Source of the DNA: Lineolata rhizophorae
Lineage: Eukaryota; Ascomycota; Dothideomycetes; Lineolatales; Lineolataceae
Reading direction: 5' to 3'
Assembly (NCBI GenBank): GCA_010093515.1
Contig: MU001690.1
Span: 235,916-299,915 of the forward strand
DNA: 64,000 bases
The notes under the pieces are model-generated. The model was not told where the DNA came from, searched no databases, and saw nothing but the letters and a program-made list of their open reading frames with translations. Below, one piece after another: positions 35,227-46,608 of the stretch (position 1 is its first letter; each line of letters begins with the position of its first letter). The translations under genes were made by a program, and so were the position numbers.

Positions 35227-36494
35227 ATGTCTGAGGACAGCGTGGATGCTGAGGGCGGCGCCTCGAAGTCTGGCAAGTCGGGGTTGAAGATATCAGGTGC
35301 ATCCTTTGCCGACCTAGTATGTACCTCTTCCTGCAAAGCCACCGCTGAGCCGAACTAACCCGCCCTTTCGCCCAGGCCTCGAACATCATCGATAGTTGCA
35401 TCTACAACATCATCCACGACACGACTCTTGCCGAACAGCGCGCCGAAAAGACACTCCGTGCCCAGTCCGCCGCCACTCGCGCCACAGAGACTGCGCTAGC
35501 ACAGCTTGCCAACAGTTCCTCTGATGCGCCGTCGGCCTCCGGAAAGAACGCCTTGTCGAACCTCCCGTCGGGCCGCGTCGAAGCTGACGGTGCCGTATAT
35601 GATGGTGGCCGTGTCTGTCTTCGAGGAAACCCACTAGTCACAGTGCCGGAAATCACATGTCCGCGATGCAAGCTTCCAAGACTCCATTATCCGATCACAG
35701 GAGTGGGCGCGCGCCAGCCAGACGTCACTAAGCAGTATTGTACACGGCATCCGTTCGTGTCGCGGCCGGGCTATGACATTTACGGTAACCCATTTCCGAC
35801 AGACATGGCAAAGACGAAGAAGGAACGCGAGCTGCTTAGGCAGCAGCAGCGTGCGGACAAGGACGGAACGCCCAACAGTCAAGACACGGGCACGCCTCCG
35901 GACAAGGAGAATATGGGTTCTAAAAACAACAGCCTCAGCACTGGTGGCAAGCCTGCTTCCTACATACCGTGGCACACGTGCCCGAACTGCAAGCGTAGCT
36001 TGCTCATTACTCGCTTCGCCCAGCATCTCGAAAAGTGCCTCGGAATATCTGGCCGTCAAAGCAGTCGCAATGCTATGGCGAAACTGAATGGAAGCATATC
36101 GGGGACTGGGACCGGAAATGGGGCGACTCCTCTCGGTAGCCGTGTGGGGACACCAGTGCCTTCTGGTCTGACGGCCAAGGACAAAAAGGGCGCAGCCGAT
36201 GATGAGGCAGCTGGGGAAGAGAAAGACACACCGAAGAAAGTGAAGAAGAAGAGCAGCTACATTAAAAAGGCCGATCGAGAAAAAATGGAGAAAGAAGGAA
36301 AGCCAACTCCTAAGCCTTTGGGTCGACCACCCAAGAAATCACAACCACAAGCTAGCGAGGGCAACGAGAAGGGCAAGCGAGATCGAGACGAAGGGGAAGC
36401 CGAGGTCCCAAGGAAAAAGTTGAAGATCTCTAGAGAAGGTTCTGGAGCAAAAAAAGCAGACGATGACAATGCTAGCATACGCTCTGGAAGCTAA
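35227..36494 (+). CDS. SGF11: SAGA deubiquitination-module subunit Sgf11
   Basis: Nuclear subunit that activates the Ubp8 deubiquitinase of the SAGA co-activator, acting on H2B ubiquitin. Two exons, 35227-35316 and 35376-36494 (402 residues), with a 59-bp intron. The short N-terminal helix (ASNIIDSCIYNIIHDTTLAEQ) fits the Ubp8/Sus1-binding helix. The Sgf11-type zinc finger lies near 233-252: CPNCKRSLLITRFAQHLEKC, followed by LGISGRQSSRNA, the C2HC pattern of yeast Sgf11 and human ATXN7L3. An extra metal-site candidate lies earlier (CPRC near 123 with CTRH about 27 residues on). The tail is Lys-rich and holds GRPPKK, an AT-hook-like core. It is larger than yeast Sgf11 (99 residues), as usual in filamentous fungi. 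It converges with the carboxylesterase gene. Confidence 0.82.
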
Positions 36495-36895
36495 GAGTAT
36501 CAAATCTGGTTTTTCTGTTAGCTATCGGGTGTCTGGAGCAGCAATATTCTAGCGACTATCAACGTGCCTGGAAAGGCGTATGGCGTCGGCGTGTTCTAGC
36601 ATGGGAAGAGTATTTTTACGTAGGTTGCCGATGAGACGGCTCTGACAGATGCTGTTTCAACTGTCTGCATTTAAGGCGCTTGTGGGCATTCAATGTTATT
36701 GCAAGGCATGATGCCTCGGTTGGCAGGTTTGGGCGCACATTTGTACACCCTTTGTTGTTATTGTTGTCTTTCGGAATTTGAGTGTTCCTTTTTTCTCTGC
36801 ATATGCACCCAAATGCTAAATTGCGTTTCAAAACGTAGCTTGAGGACGACATGTTAAGGCATAGAATTTGACTAGATGGCTGGGCATTATATCAG
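36495..36895. other. Convergent intergenic space SGF11 / carboxylesterase
   Basis: 401 bp between converging stops. TTGTTGTTATTGTTG is seen at about 36,751-36,765. No gene. Confidence 0.45.
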
Positions 36896-39002
36896 CTAGT
36901 CGAAATTCCTACTCGGGTCGTCTGATAAATCTACAATAGACTGCTCTACCACAGCGTCAGATGGCGCATATCCCCCCGCGTTCGTAACTGCAGCTGCCAC
37001 TTGAAGTATGAAGTCGCAATGACTTTTCGGCATTTGCTCATCAGTCACGATAGAGAATCCGAGGTCCCACGCGTTCAGAACATTCTGGACATGTTCCCCA
37101 TCAAGGTCTGAGAACTTTGTTTGTGGCCAAGCTATCGCCGGTGGAAGATTGATCTTTTTGGAGGATTTGTTCGGGTTTCCGAACCGTGCATGCGACGTAA
37201 GGTAGGACTGGTAAGCCTGTGCGTAGCCACCGAACCCTAGCAGCACGGGGAACGGGACCGAGTCCGAGAAGATGTCCAAGTCAAGGTAGCCGTTATAGAA
37301 CGTCGGCAGAAGGTCCATAGCATGCCACCCTGGTGTCACGCTATATTGCATTTTGAAAGTTTTTGAGCCGTACGCTTCATTCAGGATACGAGCATTGCAT
37401 GTGAAAGAGAAGTCCCGGACGAAGTCCTTAACTCTTGTTGCTTGCGTATCATACTTATTGCTCTCTGTATGTAAGTTAGTTGGCATAATACCGCGTGTTC
37501 CGGAGAAGCTTGCACCTACCGGATAGTGGAGGATAAAACTGCTCGATCGCCCTATTTATCCCGGCCTCCGCTGTGTATCGGGGAAACACCTCTTTGAGAA
37601 ATTCGGAGAACTCGTTGTCGGTTTGAATGTGTCCGTCGACAAATAACTCTGCTTCGTCGCGAACGTGCGAAACGATCATAGATTCTAATCCCTGCCAAGA
37701 GTTGCCTTCGCGGCTATTATTGTCACATTCTTTCATCTAGATCCATAAAGCACAGATAATTCTTACTTACCAGATGCGAGTTCGAGGATCGCCATCTGTC
37801 TCACAAAGCTCCCGTCAGTAGCAGGTCCGATAGCAAAAGACCCCAAAGGAGCGTCTTCCTGCAACTTTTCGTTTGCTTCCTTCAGGGCTTCGCTGCTCGC
37901 TGCCCTAAGACACCCTAGGCCGCCGCCAGCGCATCCCGCAAATTCCGTGAAGTTGTTAAAAACTTCTTCCTGAGCCCCATGGCGGTCCCACATTAACTGG
38001 TATGCGGGGCTCTGCAGCACAGCTCGTTTGAATAAAGGGTCGAGGGTGCCTCCATAGGCTGTCAGATGGTGCAGGATGCTACCGGCACCAGCGGACTCGC
38101 CCCAGGCGGAGACTTGAGTCTTGTCTCCACCGACGAGTGATATATGGTCCTGGACCCACTGGAAGACCGCGCGTTGGTCCCAAAAGCCGGCATTGGGCAC
38201 ACCCTCCGATTCCATGGTCGTGCCGGCAAGGAATCCGTAAGCACCCAGGCGGTAGTTGCTCGTAATGAAGATGATATTGTCATCGGATTGTTGGACGGGT
38301 CCGGTTCCATCGTAAAATGGTAGAGGATTGAACGCATCCTTGGAGCCGAGGACTAATGAGGACATGTTAAGCCACTATGAAACCGAATTTGAGGTATTAG
38401 CTAGTTGGAATAGCTTACCGTAAGCGCCACCGTATAACCAGACCACCACCGGAAGCTTGTGATTATTCGGGTCACGCACTGCTTTTCCAGGTACGTACAG
38501 ATCAAGGAAAAGGCAATCTTCGGAGCCACCCTCGAAGAGCGGGGTTGCCAACCCAGCAAGGAATTGATTGAGGTCTGACCCAAATGGAAGATTGTTGCCA
38601 GGACCCAGAACATTAACCCCTTGGATACTGGTTTGAATGCATGAGGGCCCGTAACTGCCGTCTTGGATTTCGACTTCAAAACTGGGTTGTGCGGGCTTGA
38701 CCCACCGCAAATCGCCGATTGGCGGGGCTCCAAATCGGATATTCTTGAAAGTATAAATCTATTCTTCTGTTAAGAAATGTACTAGGGATACCAATTAGCA
38801 TCGAATTTAGACTCACATCGGCATTGTGGTTGTATTTCGCAGCCCTCCAAGTGCCGTACGGGAGCGTCAATGTTGGAAGGCTATTATCCCTTTCAACAAA
38901 CTTGATCCCTAGGCTAGACGGAGGTGCATCCCCCGCTGGGCGGCAATATGTACAGTGGAGAAGAATTGACCAAAGTCCAAGAAAAAGGTAACTGAACAAC
39001 AT
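36896..39002 (-). CDS. Secreted type-B carboxylesterase/lipase
   Basis: Alpha/beta-hydrolase of the cholinesterase/carboxylesterase family, hydrolysing ester bonds outside the cell; substrate unknown. Five exons: 39002-38817, 38758-38419, 38352-37771, 37705-37520 and 37464-36896 (620 residues); introns 58, 66, 65 and 55 bp. Residues 1-20 (MLFSYLFLGLWSILLHCTYC) form a signal peptide. FKNIRFGAPPIGDLRW and EDCLFLDLYVP are family signatures, WLYGGAY supplies the oxyanion region, and GESAG carries the nucleophile Ser262. Acceptors of introns 2 and 3 were chosen because they restore GGAY-VLGSKD and ELASG-NSWQGLES. The acid and histidine of the triad should lie in exons 4-5 (candidates not pinned down). 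Flanked by genes of unrelated function. Confidence 0.85.
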
Positions 39003-39953
39003 GTTCAGAGCGGTTCATGTATTGAAGTTGAAGAGAGCGATTGAAGAAAGGACGATAAAAAACAAACAGGCATTACCCCAGCATGATTTTCACGGGCCAA
39101 ATACTAGGAAAGTAAGCGTCAGCTCCGTTTCTGTCCTAAATGAGTGAATGCCTCGGTCGGTCTGGCGTTGAATATAAACAGCAGGAGCGGAAGAAGTACA
39201 CCTACCTGCATCTTATAGAAAGTGTATGCAGCCTGCCATGTAAGAGCTCCTTCCAGGACCCGAGACCTCCTTTTGGAGGGTTTGGTCTATCATTGGCTGA
39301 CTACGTGACGAGGATGCGATCAACATGGAAGCTTAATCTCCCCAGGGCAAATCACTGCCCGAAATGTGGGGTTGGCGGCGCACTGACCAAATTCGAGGCG
39401 AATCCCGAGTTGGTGAAGCTAAGCTTCGCGCTATGTATGCGCGGTGCTCTTCACTGTGCCACTTTCCTAGTGGACGATCTCGGAAAAAAACCCGTAAGGG
39501 GCAAGAAGTGGTTCGAATTTCCTTCGAGAGCCTTTACTATAGAAACCTGACTGAAACACCTCCAGAGAACCCTATCATCCTGGCTTTCGTCCGTGAAACG
39601 AAATCTTACGAGGAGATGATGGATAGGAGAGAAACCAAGAAATGTTTTGCTCTTCAGTCCGCGCTTGCGATCATCGCAAGCGCAACATCGATTATTTGAA
39701 AATCCACTTACACCGTTGAGACTTGTACCGTCCTAGTTCGTTAGCGATGCTTTGAGGGAAGCCTTAAGCCAGTTCTCTATCCTGTTTCGTGCAACGATAG
39801 TGCGAAGGAAGCTTCATTCGAGTTCCACCGGGTGGTCTGGCATGATAATATACTTCACTACGCCCTGCAAATGTTCCATTCGCTACCTAGGTAAGGTACA
39901 AGCCCTCAAAGTCAACTAGAAATTTCGATTTGAGCGTGTTTGCAAGACAGTGC
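39003..39953. other. Gene-free stretch upstream of the carboxylesterase
   Basis: 951 bp containing the carboxylesterase promoter. A plus-strand ATG frame at 39,140-39,550 (136 codons, with one CPKCG) and an overlapping one to 39,699 have no recognisable family, so I leave them uncalled. CTACCTAGGTAAGGTAC occurs at about 39,881-39,898. Confidence 0.4.
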
Positions 39954-41983
39954 CTATTCAATCCTCTGTCTCTTCCCAGCCGGCTCTGTATCAACGCCGT
40001 CTTTTTGCGGAGATTTCCACCTGGGTTCTTTCCCATGCAATTCGGATGTCTGATTTTGAACATAGCAGTTTTCGGTCAATTTGGGCATTTCGGCAGGGCC
40101 GGCAGCTTGAGTGTTCCCGTTCTCCTTATTGACAGCTTCTGCGCTAGTCGAGCGCTGCCGTGCGAGTCGAACAAACACTCGGAATGCAAAGATCTCCCGC
40201 GTAGACTTCTTGCGAGGCTTGGCTTTGGATTCCTGTGGATGACCGCTGTGACCCCTCTGGATAGAACTGCTACCCGTTCGGCTCCCACTAGCTAATGCTT
40301 CATGCGCATCACTGACTAAAGGCTTTTGAGAGCTTGATCCTCCGGTTTCTTGGTGTGATTCTTTGGCGTGCTTTTTTGAGCGCCCAGCGTTCGGATCATG
40401 CATTTGAATGCTTCCTTGTATTTCTTCCTCGACGAGTTCAGTGTAATTCCAGAATTCTCGTAGTTCCCCTTTTAATGTTGCTGTAGCATATAAGAACAAG
40501 AGGACACCTGGAACCAAGTACAACAATGCTGGTTGCGGGTGATTCGACACATGCATGGCTGCAAGAGTTACGATCAAGCCCACCACGTAGCCAGTGAGCG
40601 CTGCGTTGAAATAAGGAGTTGGGAAATGAACGCGCAGTTCATCCGGACATGGATAGGGTTCGGATATTAGCAAGTGTCCTAACCAGGTACGCGTCCAGAA
40701 GTAAGAGCCCCAGGTACCTGAAACAGGTCTGTACTTTGCTCGCTCAATTGCAATTGAACCCTCAGACGAGTTCTCCAGTCCATGCGGTCGAGCTGCAAGT
40801 GTCGACGGTGCATCAGCCCTCCTCTGCCTCCGTAAGTAGTGGAGAAATAGGTCGAAACGTAGGGCTAGGCCGATCATAATACCAGGCAGTACTACGTCTC
40901 CAAGACCTAGCATAGCATGAGAGGCGATCTTGCCAGTAGAAGGCTGTGGGAAAAGCAGCTTTATTGGAATGTCGAGTGACTTGGCAACGGTTACCATCAT
41001 AGGCCTCGAAGAACAGCTTCGTTAGCTTCGGAATTTGGGCTAGTCAAGAACTCGCGAACTTACGTAAAGAACACGAAGTAAATGTCATAGAAAAACAGCG
41101 CACATAGGATGACACTGCCTATGCCAAAAGTGGTTGGAGAGAGCATTTGCATGGTCCCGTATGCAAACGAGAAGCCCAGAAGGTTAGTCAACCACCAAGG
41201 TCTGTCAATGAAGGTGAAGTAAAACTCAGAAGTGAGAGCAGTCAAGGCCCCGATCACTAGGAAGCAGTCAAACCTGACCTTGACGGACAATACGCGGCGC
41301 AGGAAGATCCGAACAATCAGTTTATGCTCGGGGAATATAGCCCAAGACCACAGAAGCCTGGAGACGCTGGATGGCAATGGGACCCTCGACAAGAAGCCGG
41401 GCAAAGGCGAATGTCGACGTTTGGCTGAACCCTGCACAGGGCCAGAGTACGGTTCGATCTTGCGCTCTGCGCGGTTGACGTGGAACAAGATGCCATCGTG
41501 GACGTAGTAGGCCGGAAACAAGAGCTCGTGCACGAAACTGAACGTGTCGGCGACGAACTTTGAAACGGAGAAGACGCCGACGACGGCTAGGTAGTAGTTG
41601 AGGATGGCGTTCAAAATGGCCGGGTCCTTGAGCCACTGGATGAGAAAATAGAGGCCCGCGAGCGTGGAGCCGGCGAAGACGGGGAACATGACGGCATCCG
41701 AGAGCGAAAGCCCTTCCATGCGCTTCTGCATCTGCTCGTCGGCGTCATCATCGACGACGCCGTCATCGTCGTCGTCGCTGTTGTCACTGTCTCGCTTGAC
41801 GCGCCTACCGCGCGCTTCGGGTTCGGCGGCCGAAGCAGGGCGACAGAGCGAGGCGAAGGCGCCGGTGTAGATGGGCAGCAGGGCGGAGAGGACCAGGTGC
41901 AGATGGGTCGGGAGCTGAGGCTGGATGCGCGCAAACTCATAGGCGATCCAGCCCAGGGCTTCGGCGGCTACGCCGGGAGCCAT
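39954..41983 (-). CDS. Signal peptide peptidase (intramembrane aspartyl protease)
   Basis: Multi-span aspartyl protease of the ER membrane that cleaves leftover signal peptides and other helices (yeast Ypf1, human HM13). Two exons, 41983-41064 and 41004-39954 (656 residues); 59-bp intron. The catalytic motifs are intact: FFYDIYFVFF with D300, GLGDVVLPGI with D343, and the PAL motif in HPQPALLYLVPG. Hydrophobic helices alternate through residues 10-480. An acidic insert (DSDNSDDDDDGVVDDDADEQ) near 65-85 lies between the first helices. The last 170 residues form a polar, Lys/Ser-rich tail ending KRQRIE, much longer than in animal SPP but common in fungi. The intron falls directly after YFVFFT. 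Divergent from the LaeA-like gene with 408 bp between. Confidence 0.9.
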
Positions 41984-42391
41984 GCTGGATGGGGAGGCGC
42001 GGGTTGGGCGGGCGGCGCCGACGACGGCCGGGAGGTGTCGAGGTTAGGCGGCGGGTAGGCGAGGCTGCGAGCGATATGTACGTGGTACGTAGGCGAGACG
42101 CTTGGCGGCCAGACCCCTCCCACGGATCCCTTCGCCATAGAACGTCCGCTCCCGCCCTCACTCAGGGAGCCGCTGATAGTTCCAAGAAGCGCTAACACGC
42201 GGCCCGCGGCGCCCTATGTACGGTATATTACTAGCCCATCCCATGTCGCGCGAGGAGGAATACCGCTGCCGGCCAAGCCGTCCTGCCTACCTTTTGACCC
42301 CCACCTCGGTCAGCATCTCCCGCTTTACGCCGTGACCTTGCCTTGCTGTTACGTGCAAAAGTCGTTTCCATTGTAGACGGCCGCCGACCTA
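41984..42391. promoter_or_regulatory. GC-rich divergent promoter, SPP / LaeA-like
   Basis: 408 bp between two divergent ATGs, GC-rich near the SPP start, with TGTACGTGGTACGTAGG at 42,076-42,092. No TATA box seen. Confidence 0.35.
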
Positions 42392-44103
42392 ATGGCTGAT
42401 GCCGACGCCCACCGCCAGAGCCCGCCTGCGGCTGGCTCACCCGCCCATCACACTCCGGCTCCGGTGAGGATGTCCCGGTCGCCGTACTGGCCACGGTCTC
42501 CCGTTGCCTAATATTCAGCAGTATTTGCTGATTGGGCGCAGGCGTTCGAATTGGAGGTGGACGACCAAAGCTCCACGAGCGACGACTCTGCCCTTGGCGA
42601 CGACCTGTACGACGCCTTTGGGTTTCTTTCAATCTCTCCGGCCGTGCCTGGCAAGCACAGCATCTAATGGCGTGCGCCTTCAACTAGAGCCGAGTCGACT
42701 GCGTCTTTGACGTCTAGTCTGTACGATGGAGTTTCTGAGAACGGCCGTAAATACCATAAGTACAAAGAAGGCAGTGCGTCAACGCTCCTTCGGCTACAGT
42801 CGCGATAAACCGTGCTGAACAAAGTGGCAGAATATGTATTGCCTAGCGACGATGTGCGTATTTTGCGTCCAACTCCTTCAGTAAAGACGAAGTAGTAGGC
42901 AATTAATTGTATCCCAAGGCCGAGAGTGACAGACTTGGTATGGCCATCGATTAACTTTCGTGTTCTAATTTACACATTCTGATGCCTCACCAGACTTACA
43001 ACATCATCTGTTTTTGATGACGACGGACTTCAAACTCTCGCTCGCACCTGTTAGCCCCGATGCTCGATATGCCTTGGATGTCGGAACTGGAACTGGAATA
43101 TGGGCAGTCGACTTTGGTACGAGCTTCCTTTTCATTAAGATCTCGGGGTTACCATATGGTTTTAGGGACGAACTGCTTACGTACAATGTAGCACAGGAAC
43201 ATCCCAACTGCCAGGTCAGTAAGACTCGCTGCTAGCCCAGAACCAGAAGTGCTTCATTCTAAACTATGTTTAGGTTATTGGGGTTGATCTGAGTCCTTCT
43301 CAAACAGACTTGTAAGTTGCAGAGCTCGTCATGATTGTTGGTGCAAAGACCACCGAAATGTAACTACGAAAATTGGTCCGATGACTAAAACTACTTACTA
43401 GCGTTCCTGTAAACTGCCAGTTTGAAGTGGACGACGTTGAGGAGCCTTGGACATGGAGTCACAAGTTCGACTATATTCACTGCAGGATGATGAATGCCTC
43501 TTTTAAGGACTGGCGGAAATTTTTCAGGCAATGTTTCGAGTCTGTGCACCGCGTCACCGCCGTGTCTATTACGGCCTTTCATGTTAAACTGACTCGCGGC
43601 CGTAGTAACATGACTCCCGGGGGTTGGTTGGAAATGCAGGACACCGACTTTCCTGTCCATTGCGATGACCACACGCTTGAAGGCACTGCCCTCCAGAAAT
43701 GGGGCGAGCTCCTTGCTAGTGCCTTGAACTCAATCGGCCTTGACCTCCCTACCAGCAAGTACAAGCAGATTATGCTGGATGCTGGGTTCGTCGACGTGAC
43801 GGAGGTAAAATTAGTCTGGCCCCAAAACACGTGGCCAGCAGACTCGCGGCTCAAGGAACTTGGCCGATGGAATATGGCGAATAGCCTCGACGGACTACAG
43901 GGGTACAGCATGGCACTGATGACGAGAGTGCTGGGGATGTCAACAGCCGAAGTAGAGCTTCTTCTGATGGATGTGAGGAAGGACATGAAGAACAAGAAAA
44001 TCCATGCTTATTGGCCTATGTGAGTTATGATCAAGATAGTGTTATACTGACTCAGGTAACTGACAAGAGAACCAGATATTTCGTTTACGGTCGCAAGCCA
44101 TAA
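42392..44103 (+). CDS. LaeA-like SAM-dependent methyltransferase
   Basis: Methyltransferase of the UMTA/LaeA-like group, often nuclear or linked to secondary metabolism; target unknown. Eleven exons: 42392-42463, 42542-42606, 42688-42773, 42825-42853, 42919-42937, 42994-43116, 43192-43214, 43273-43310, 43402-43539, 43606-44019 and 44076-44103 (344 residues). Splicing restores family landmarks: LAESTASLTSSLYDGVSENGR, ESDRLDLQHHLFL, the SAM motif LDVGTGTGIWAVDF at 118-131, HPNCQVIGVDLSPSQ, EEPWTWSHKFDYIHCRMM, TPGGWLEMQD, and the end IHAYWPIYFVYGRKP. Exons of 19, 23, 28, 29 and 38 bp are unusually small for this window. Intron 9 (66 bp) is a multiple of three and has no stop, so it can also be read through. 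It converges with a P450. Not claimed to be LaeA itself. Confidence 0.82.
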
Positions 44104-44401
44104 CGCTTCGAGTGATTCCTAGTTTCACTGGATGCATATGCTCAAAACGAGATCAAACGTACCGGTTTACGTGCATCTTCGATTAAACCCCGCCTCATAA
44201 TATCGACGAACAAATTGCTTCAAAATCATGTGTACGACTCTTATTGCTGATGCGAGGAAATTCAACTTCCAGCCCAGTTCCTGTGTCTGAGTTGCGTCTA
44301 ATAGGTAACCGCGGATGGTTATGAATCATGACGGTGCGCAAGGCAATCATCTTCTTGTAGCATTATATTTCTCGAGCTGTTGTATATAATTATAAGACTC
44401 G
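44104..44401. other. Convergent intergenic space LaeA-like / P450
   Basis: 298 bp between converging stops, AT-rich at 44,350-44,400. No gene. Confidence 0.45.
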
Positions 44402-45971
44402 CTATTTCCTGTTGGGTGATCTTTCAGTAATCCTTACCCAAAAGTCTTTCTGCAAAAATATACCAAACGACTCCGAACTCCAAGGCTTCGCCGGATTCAT
44501 CACTGCCATATCAAAACGTCTAAAAAGCTCAACGAACACCTTGTTCAGTTCCATTAGGGCAACGGGTTGCCCTAGGCACTTAAAACGCCCGTAGCCAAAG
44601 GTTAGTTCGGAATTGCGCTCCATTGCCACGAGATCTTTCCCAGAGGCTTCAAGCCACCTTTCAGGACGGTAGAGCGCAAAGTCCGGCCCATAAATAGACT
44701 CATTGCGCCCGAGAGCCCACGAATTTTGGCTAAAACATCTTAGCAAGGGTATATAACGGTAATGTATAAGCAGGAGGCTCCTCTTACCCAATGAACGTTC
44801 CGCCGGGGATAAATTTCCCATCAATCGTATCGCCTTCTGGGCCAACAACCTTTTGAACGAGGCCGGTGACAGGCGGCCAGAGCCTGAGGGCTTCCTTGAT
44901 GACGGACTGAAGGTATGGGAGCTGCTTGGCTTCCGAATCTTTGATTGGCGATGAGATCTTGCCGTCACGGATCGCCTCGTCAATTTCAGCGCGAAGCCTG
45001 CCTAAAATATGAGGCGAGGTGATCACATTGAGGACGACGACTCGAATGATGGTTGCCGAGGTGTCAGAGCCGGCCATTATTTGAAGCACAGTCTCTGACT
45101 CGGCTTCCTCCTGCGTCAACCCGTGCCTAAGGAACGATCCAAGCATATCCGGGGCATCTCTCCCTTTGGAATCGTTGCCAAATCGTTCGGCAACCATGCT
45201 GTGCGCGATGCCGACGACGCGACCGAGACCAGTCCTATCTTTTGCCTTAGGTGCGAGAAGATCCATCAGTCTACTCTGTTCGATCCACCGATGGACGTGA
45301 GGGAAGGCGGACAAGAACTGCATCGCACTGATTGAGTCTTCAGTTGTCTTTATGTAGCCGAACTTGTCCGTATCCTCTGGTATATCCCCAAAGGGATGGT
45401 TGAATGCGAGGTCGGAGATCACATCTAGGGTGAAGTATTGGGCCGTTCGCCCCATGTCCATTGGCTTCGTCTCGTGGGCGGTGGAAATATACTTTTGCCG
45501 GATGAGTTCCACCCACTCCTTGATATGCTTGTCGATGTAGCTCTCCAGAAATGGGACTTCTTTCCCGCCGTAGCCTGCCGCCATCTTTTTCCGTAGTTCT
45601 TCATGCCTCTCTTCAGACGTCACGCTGATGATGTTGTCAGAGCGCGGCTTGAAGCGGAAAGTGCTGTACCACCCGGAGCGGCGGTATGGTGAACGGGGCG
45701 CATTCATGCGGCGGATGATGTCCGGATCGCTAGTAAGGAGATGGTTGGGGCCAATCCGAGCCAGAGGACCGTATCTGACGTTGGCCTCATAGTAGTACTC
45801 GTGGTTCCGGCCCGACGTGCCGGCGCGTACGATCCATAGCCTCGACCAAGCCGCGAGCCTAGGACCGGGAACGTGCGAGAGCCTAGAGTACGCGCGAACG
45901 CGGCCGACAACGTTGAAGGCGAGGACGACGACAATGACTATGCCTGCCAAGGTAGCTAGAGAAAGTGCCAC
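44402..45971 (-). CDS. Cytochrome P450 monooxygenase, start codon unresolved
   Basis: Heme-thiolate monooxygenase anchored in the ER; resembles pisatin-demethylase-like fungal P450s. Two exons, 45971-44788 and 44729-44402, joined by a 58-bp intron inside GGTFIG-QNSWALG; about 503 residues. The hydrophobic N-terminus (LSLATLAGIVIVVVLAFNVV) is the anchor, followed by the Pro-rich HVPGPRLAAW. The I-helix reads AGSDTSAT, the K-helix KEALR, and the heme-binding loop FGYGRFKCLG holds the ligand Cys446. The frame begins at a GTG (45,971): reading upstream, an in-frame stop comes first and no ATG lies between. A small 5' exon, with an acceptor at the AAAAG just before, or a sequence error is likely. 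It converges with the LaeA-like methyltransferase; POP1 lies on the other side. Confidence 0.85.
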
Positions 45972-46608
45972 TTTTGATTCGGTCAGCGAACGGTCCGTTC
46001 ATCCAAGGGGTTGGGGAGCGGGCGGTAGGTGCAGGAGTACTTCTTGCAGACGGCGCTGTGGTAAGCTGAACCGTGTACGTTCTCCACTGTTAAGCCATCA
46101 GGCCGACGGCGGCCGAACAGGGCGAGACGACCGAAGCAAGGCCTTTATGGCCCGGCCACGGAGGAGATAGCGCTGCATATGTAGCACGCATGGCTAGAGC
46201 GGATTCCCTCAGCGACCACCAACAGGGTTAGGTACCGGGAGCGCGGGACAGGTGCCGCTCGCCTCGTGGGGTTGGAGGACGGGTGGATGGGCAAGGGCGG
46301 CTTGGAGGACGCCACTTTGGGTCTGGGTCCGTCCCCATGCAGGGTGCCGCGGCGTCGCGGGTACGCGGGTGCGATAATCCCGTTAGCCACGTTTGGGTGC
46401 AACCTCGGCACGTAGCGCGGCTACTAGCCCCGATGGGTGCTAGCGCTTCGGCAAGCTCCCAGCTTGGGCGCCCGAGGCCTCGATGTAGGTACGTCTGGGA
46501 TGGGCATCATCTGCGTGACCGCCCCTCCGTTCCACTAGGGCGGCCTTTCTTCCCGACACACTTCAAAGAGGTGGTCTATACGACCTCAAAGACCGAGATC
46601 CGTTGCCG
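45972..46608. promoter_or_regulatory. Divergent region P450 / POP1
   Basis: 637 bp, GC-rich, expected to hold both promoters and perhaps a first small exon of the P450. GGTTAGGTACCGGG is at about 46,225-46,238. Confidence 0.4.

Noticed and set aside
39508-39525. GGTTCGAA string like a tRNA B box
   Set aside because: The following bases do not fit the B-box consensus and no A box or cloverleaf was found upstream.
39140-39699. Two overlapping plus-strand frames with a CPKCG string
   Set aside because: One CxxC alone is not a zinc finger; no partner cysteines, no family and no splice structure.
42392-45971. Secondary-metabolite gene cluster around the LaeA-like gene and the P450
   Set aside because: No polyketide synthase, NRPS, terpene synthase or transporter in the window; the other neighbours are housekeeping genes.
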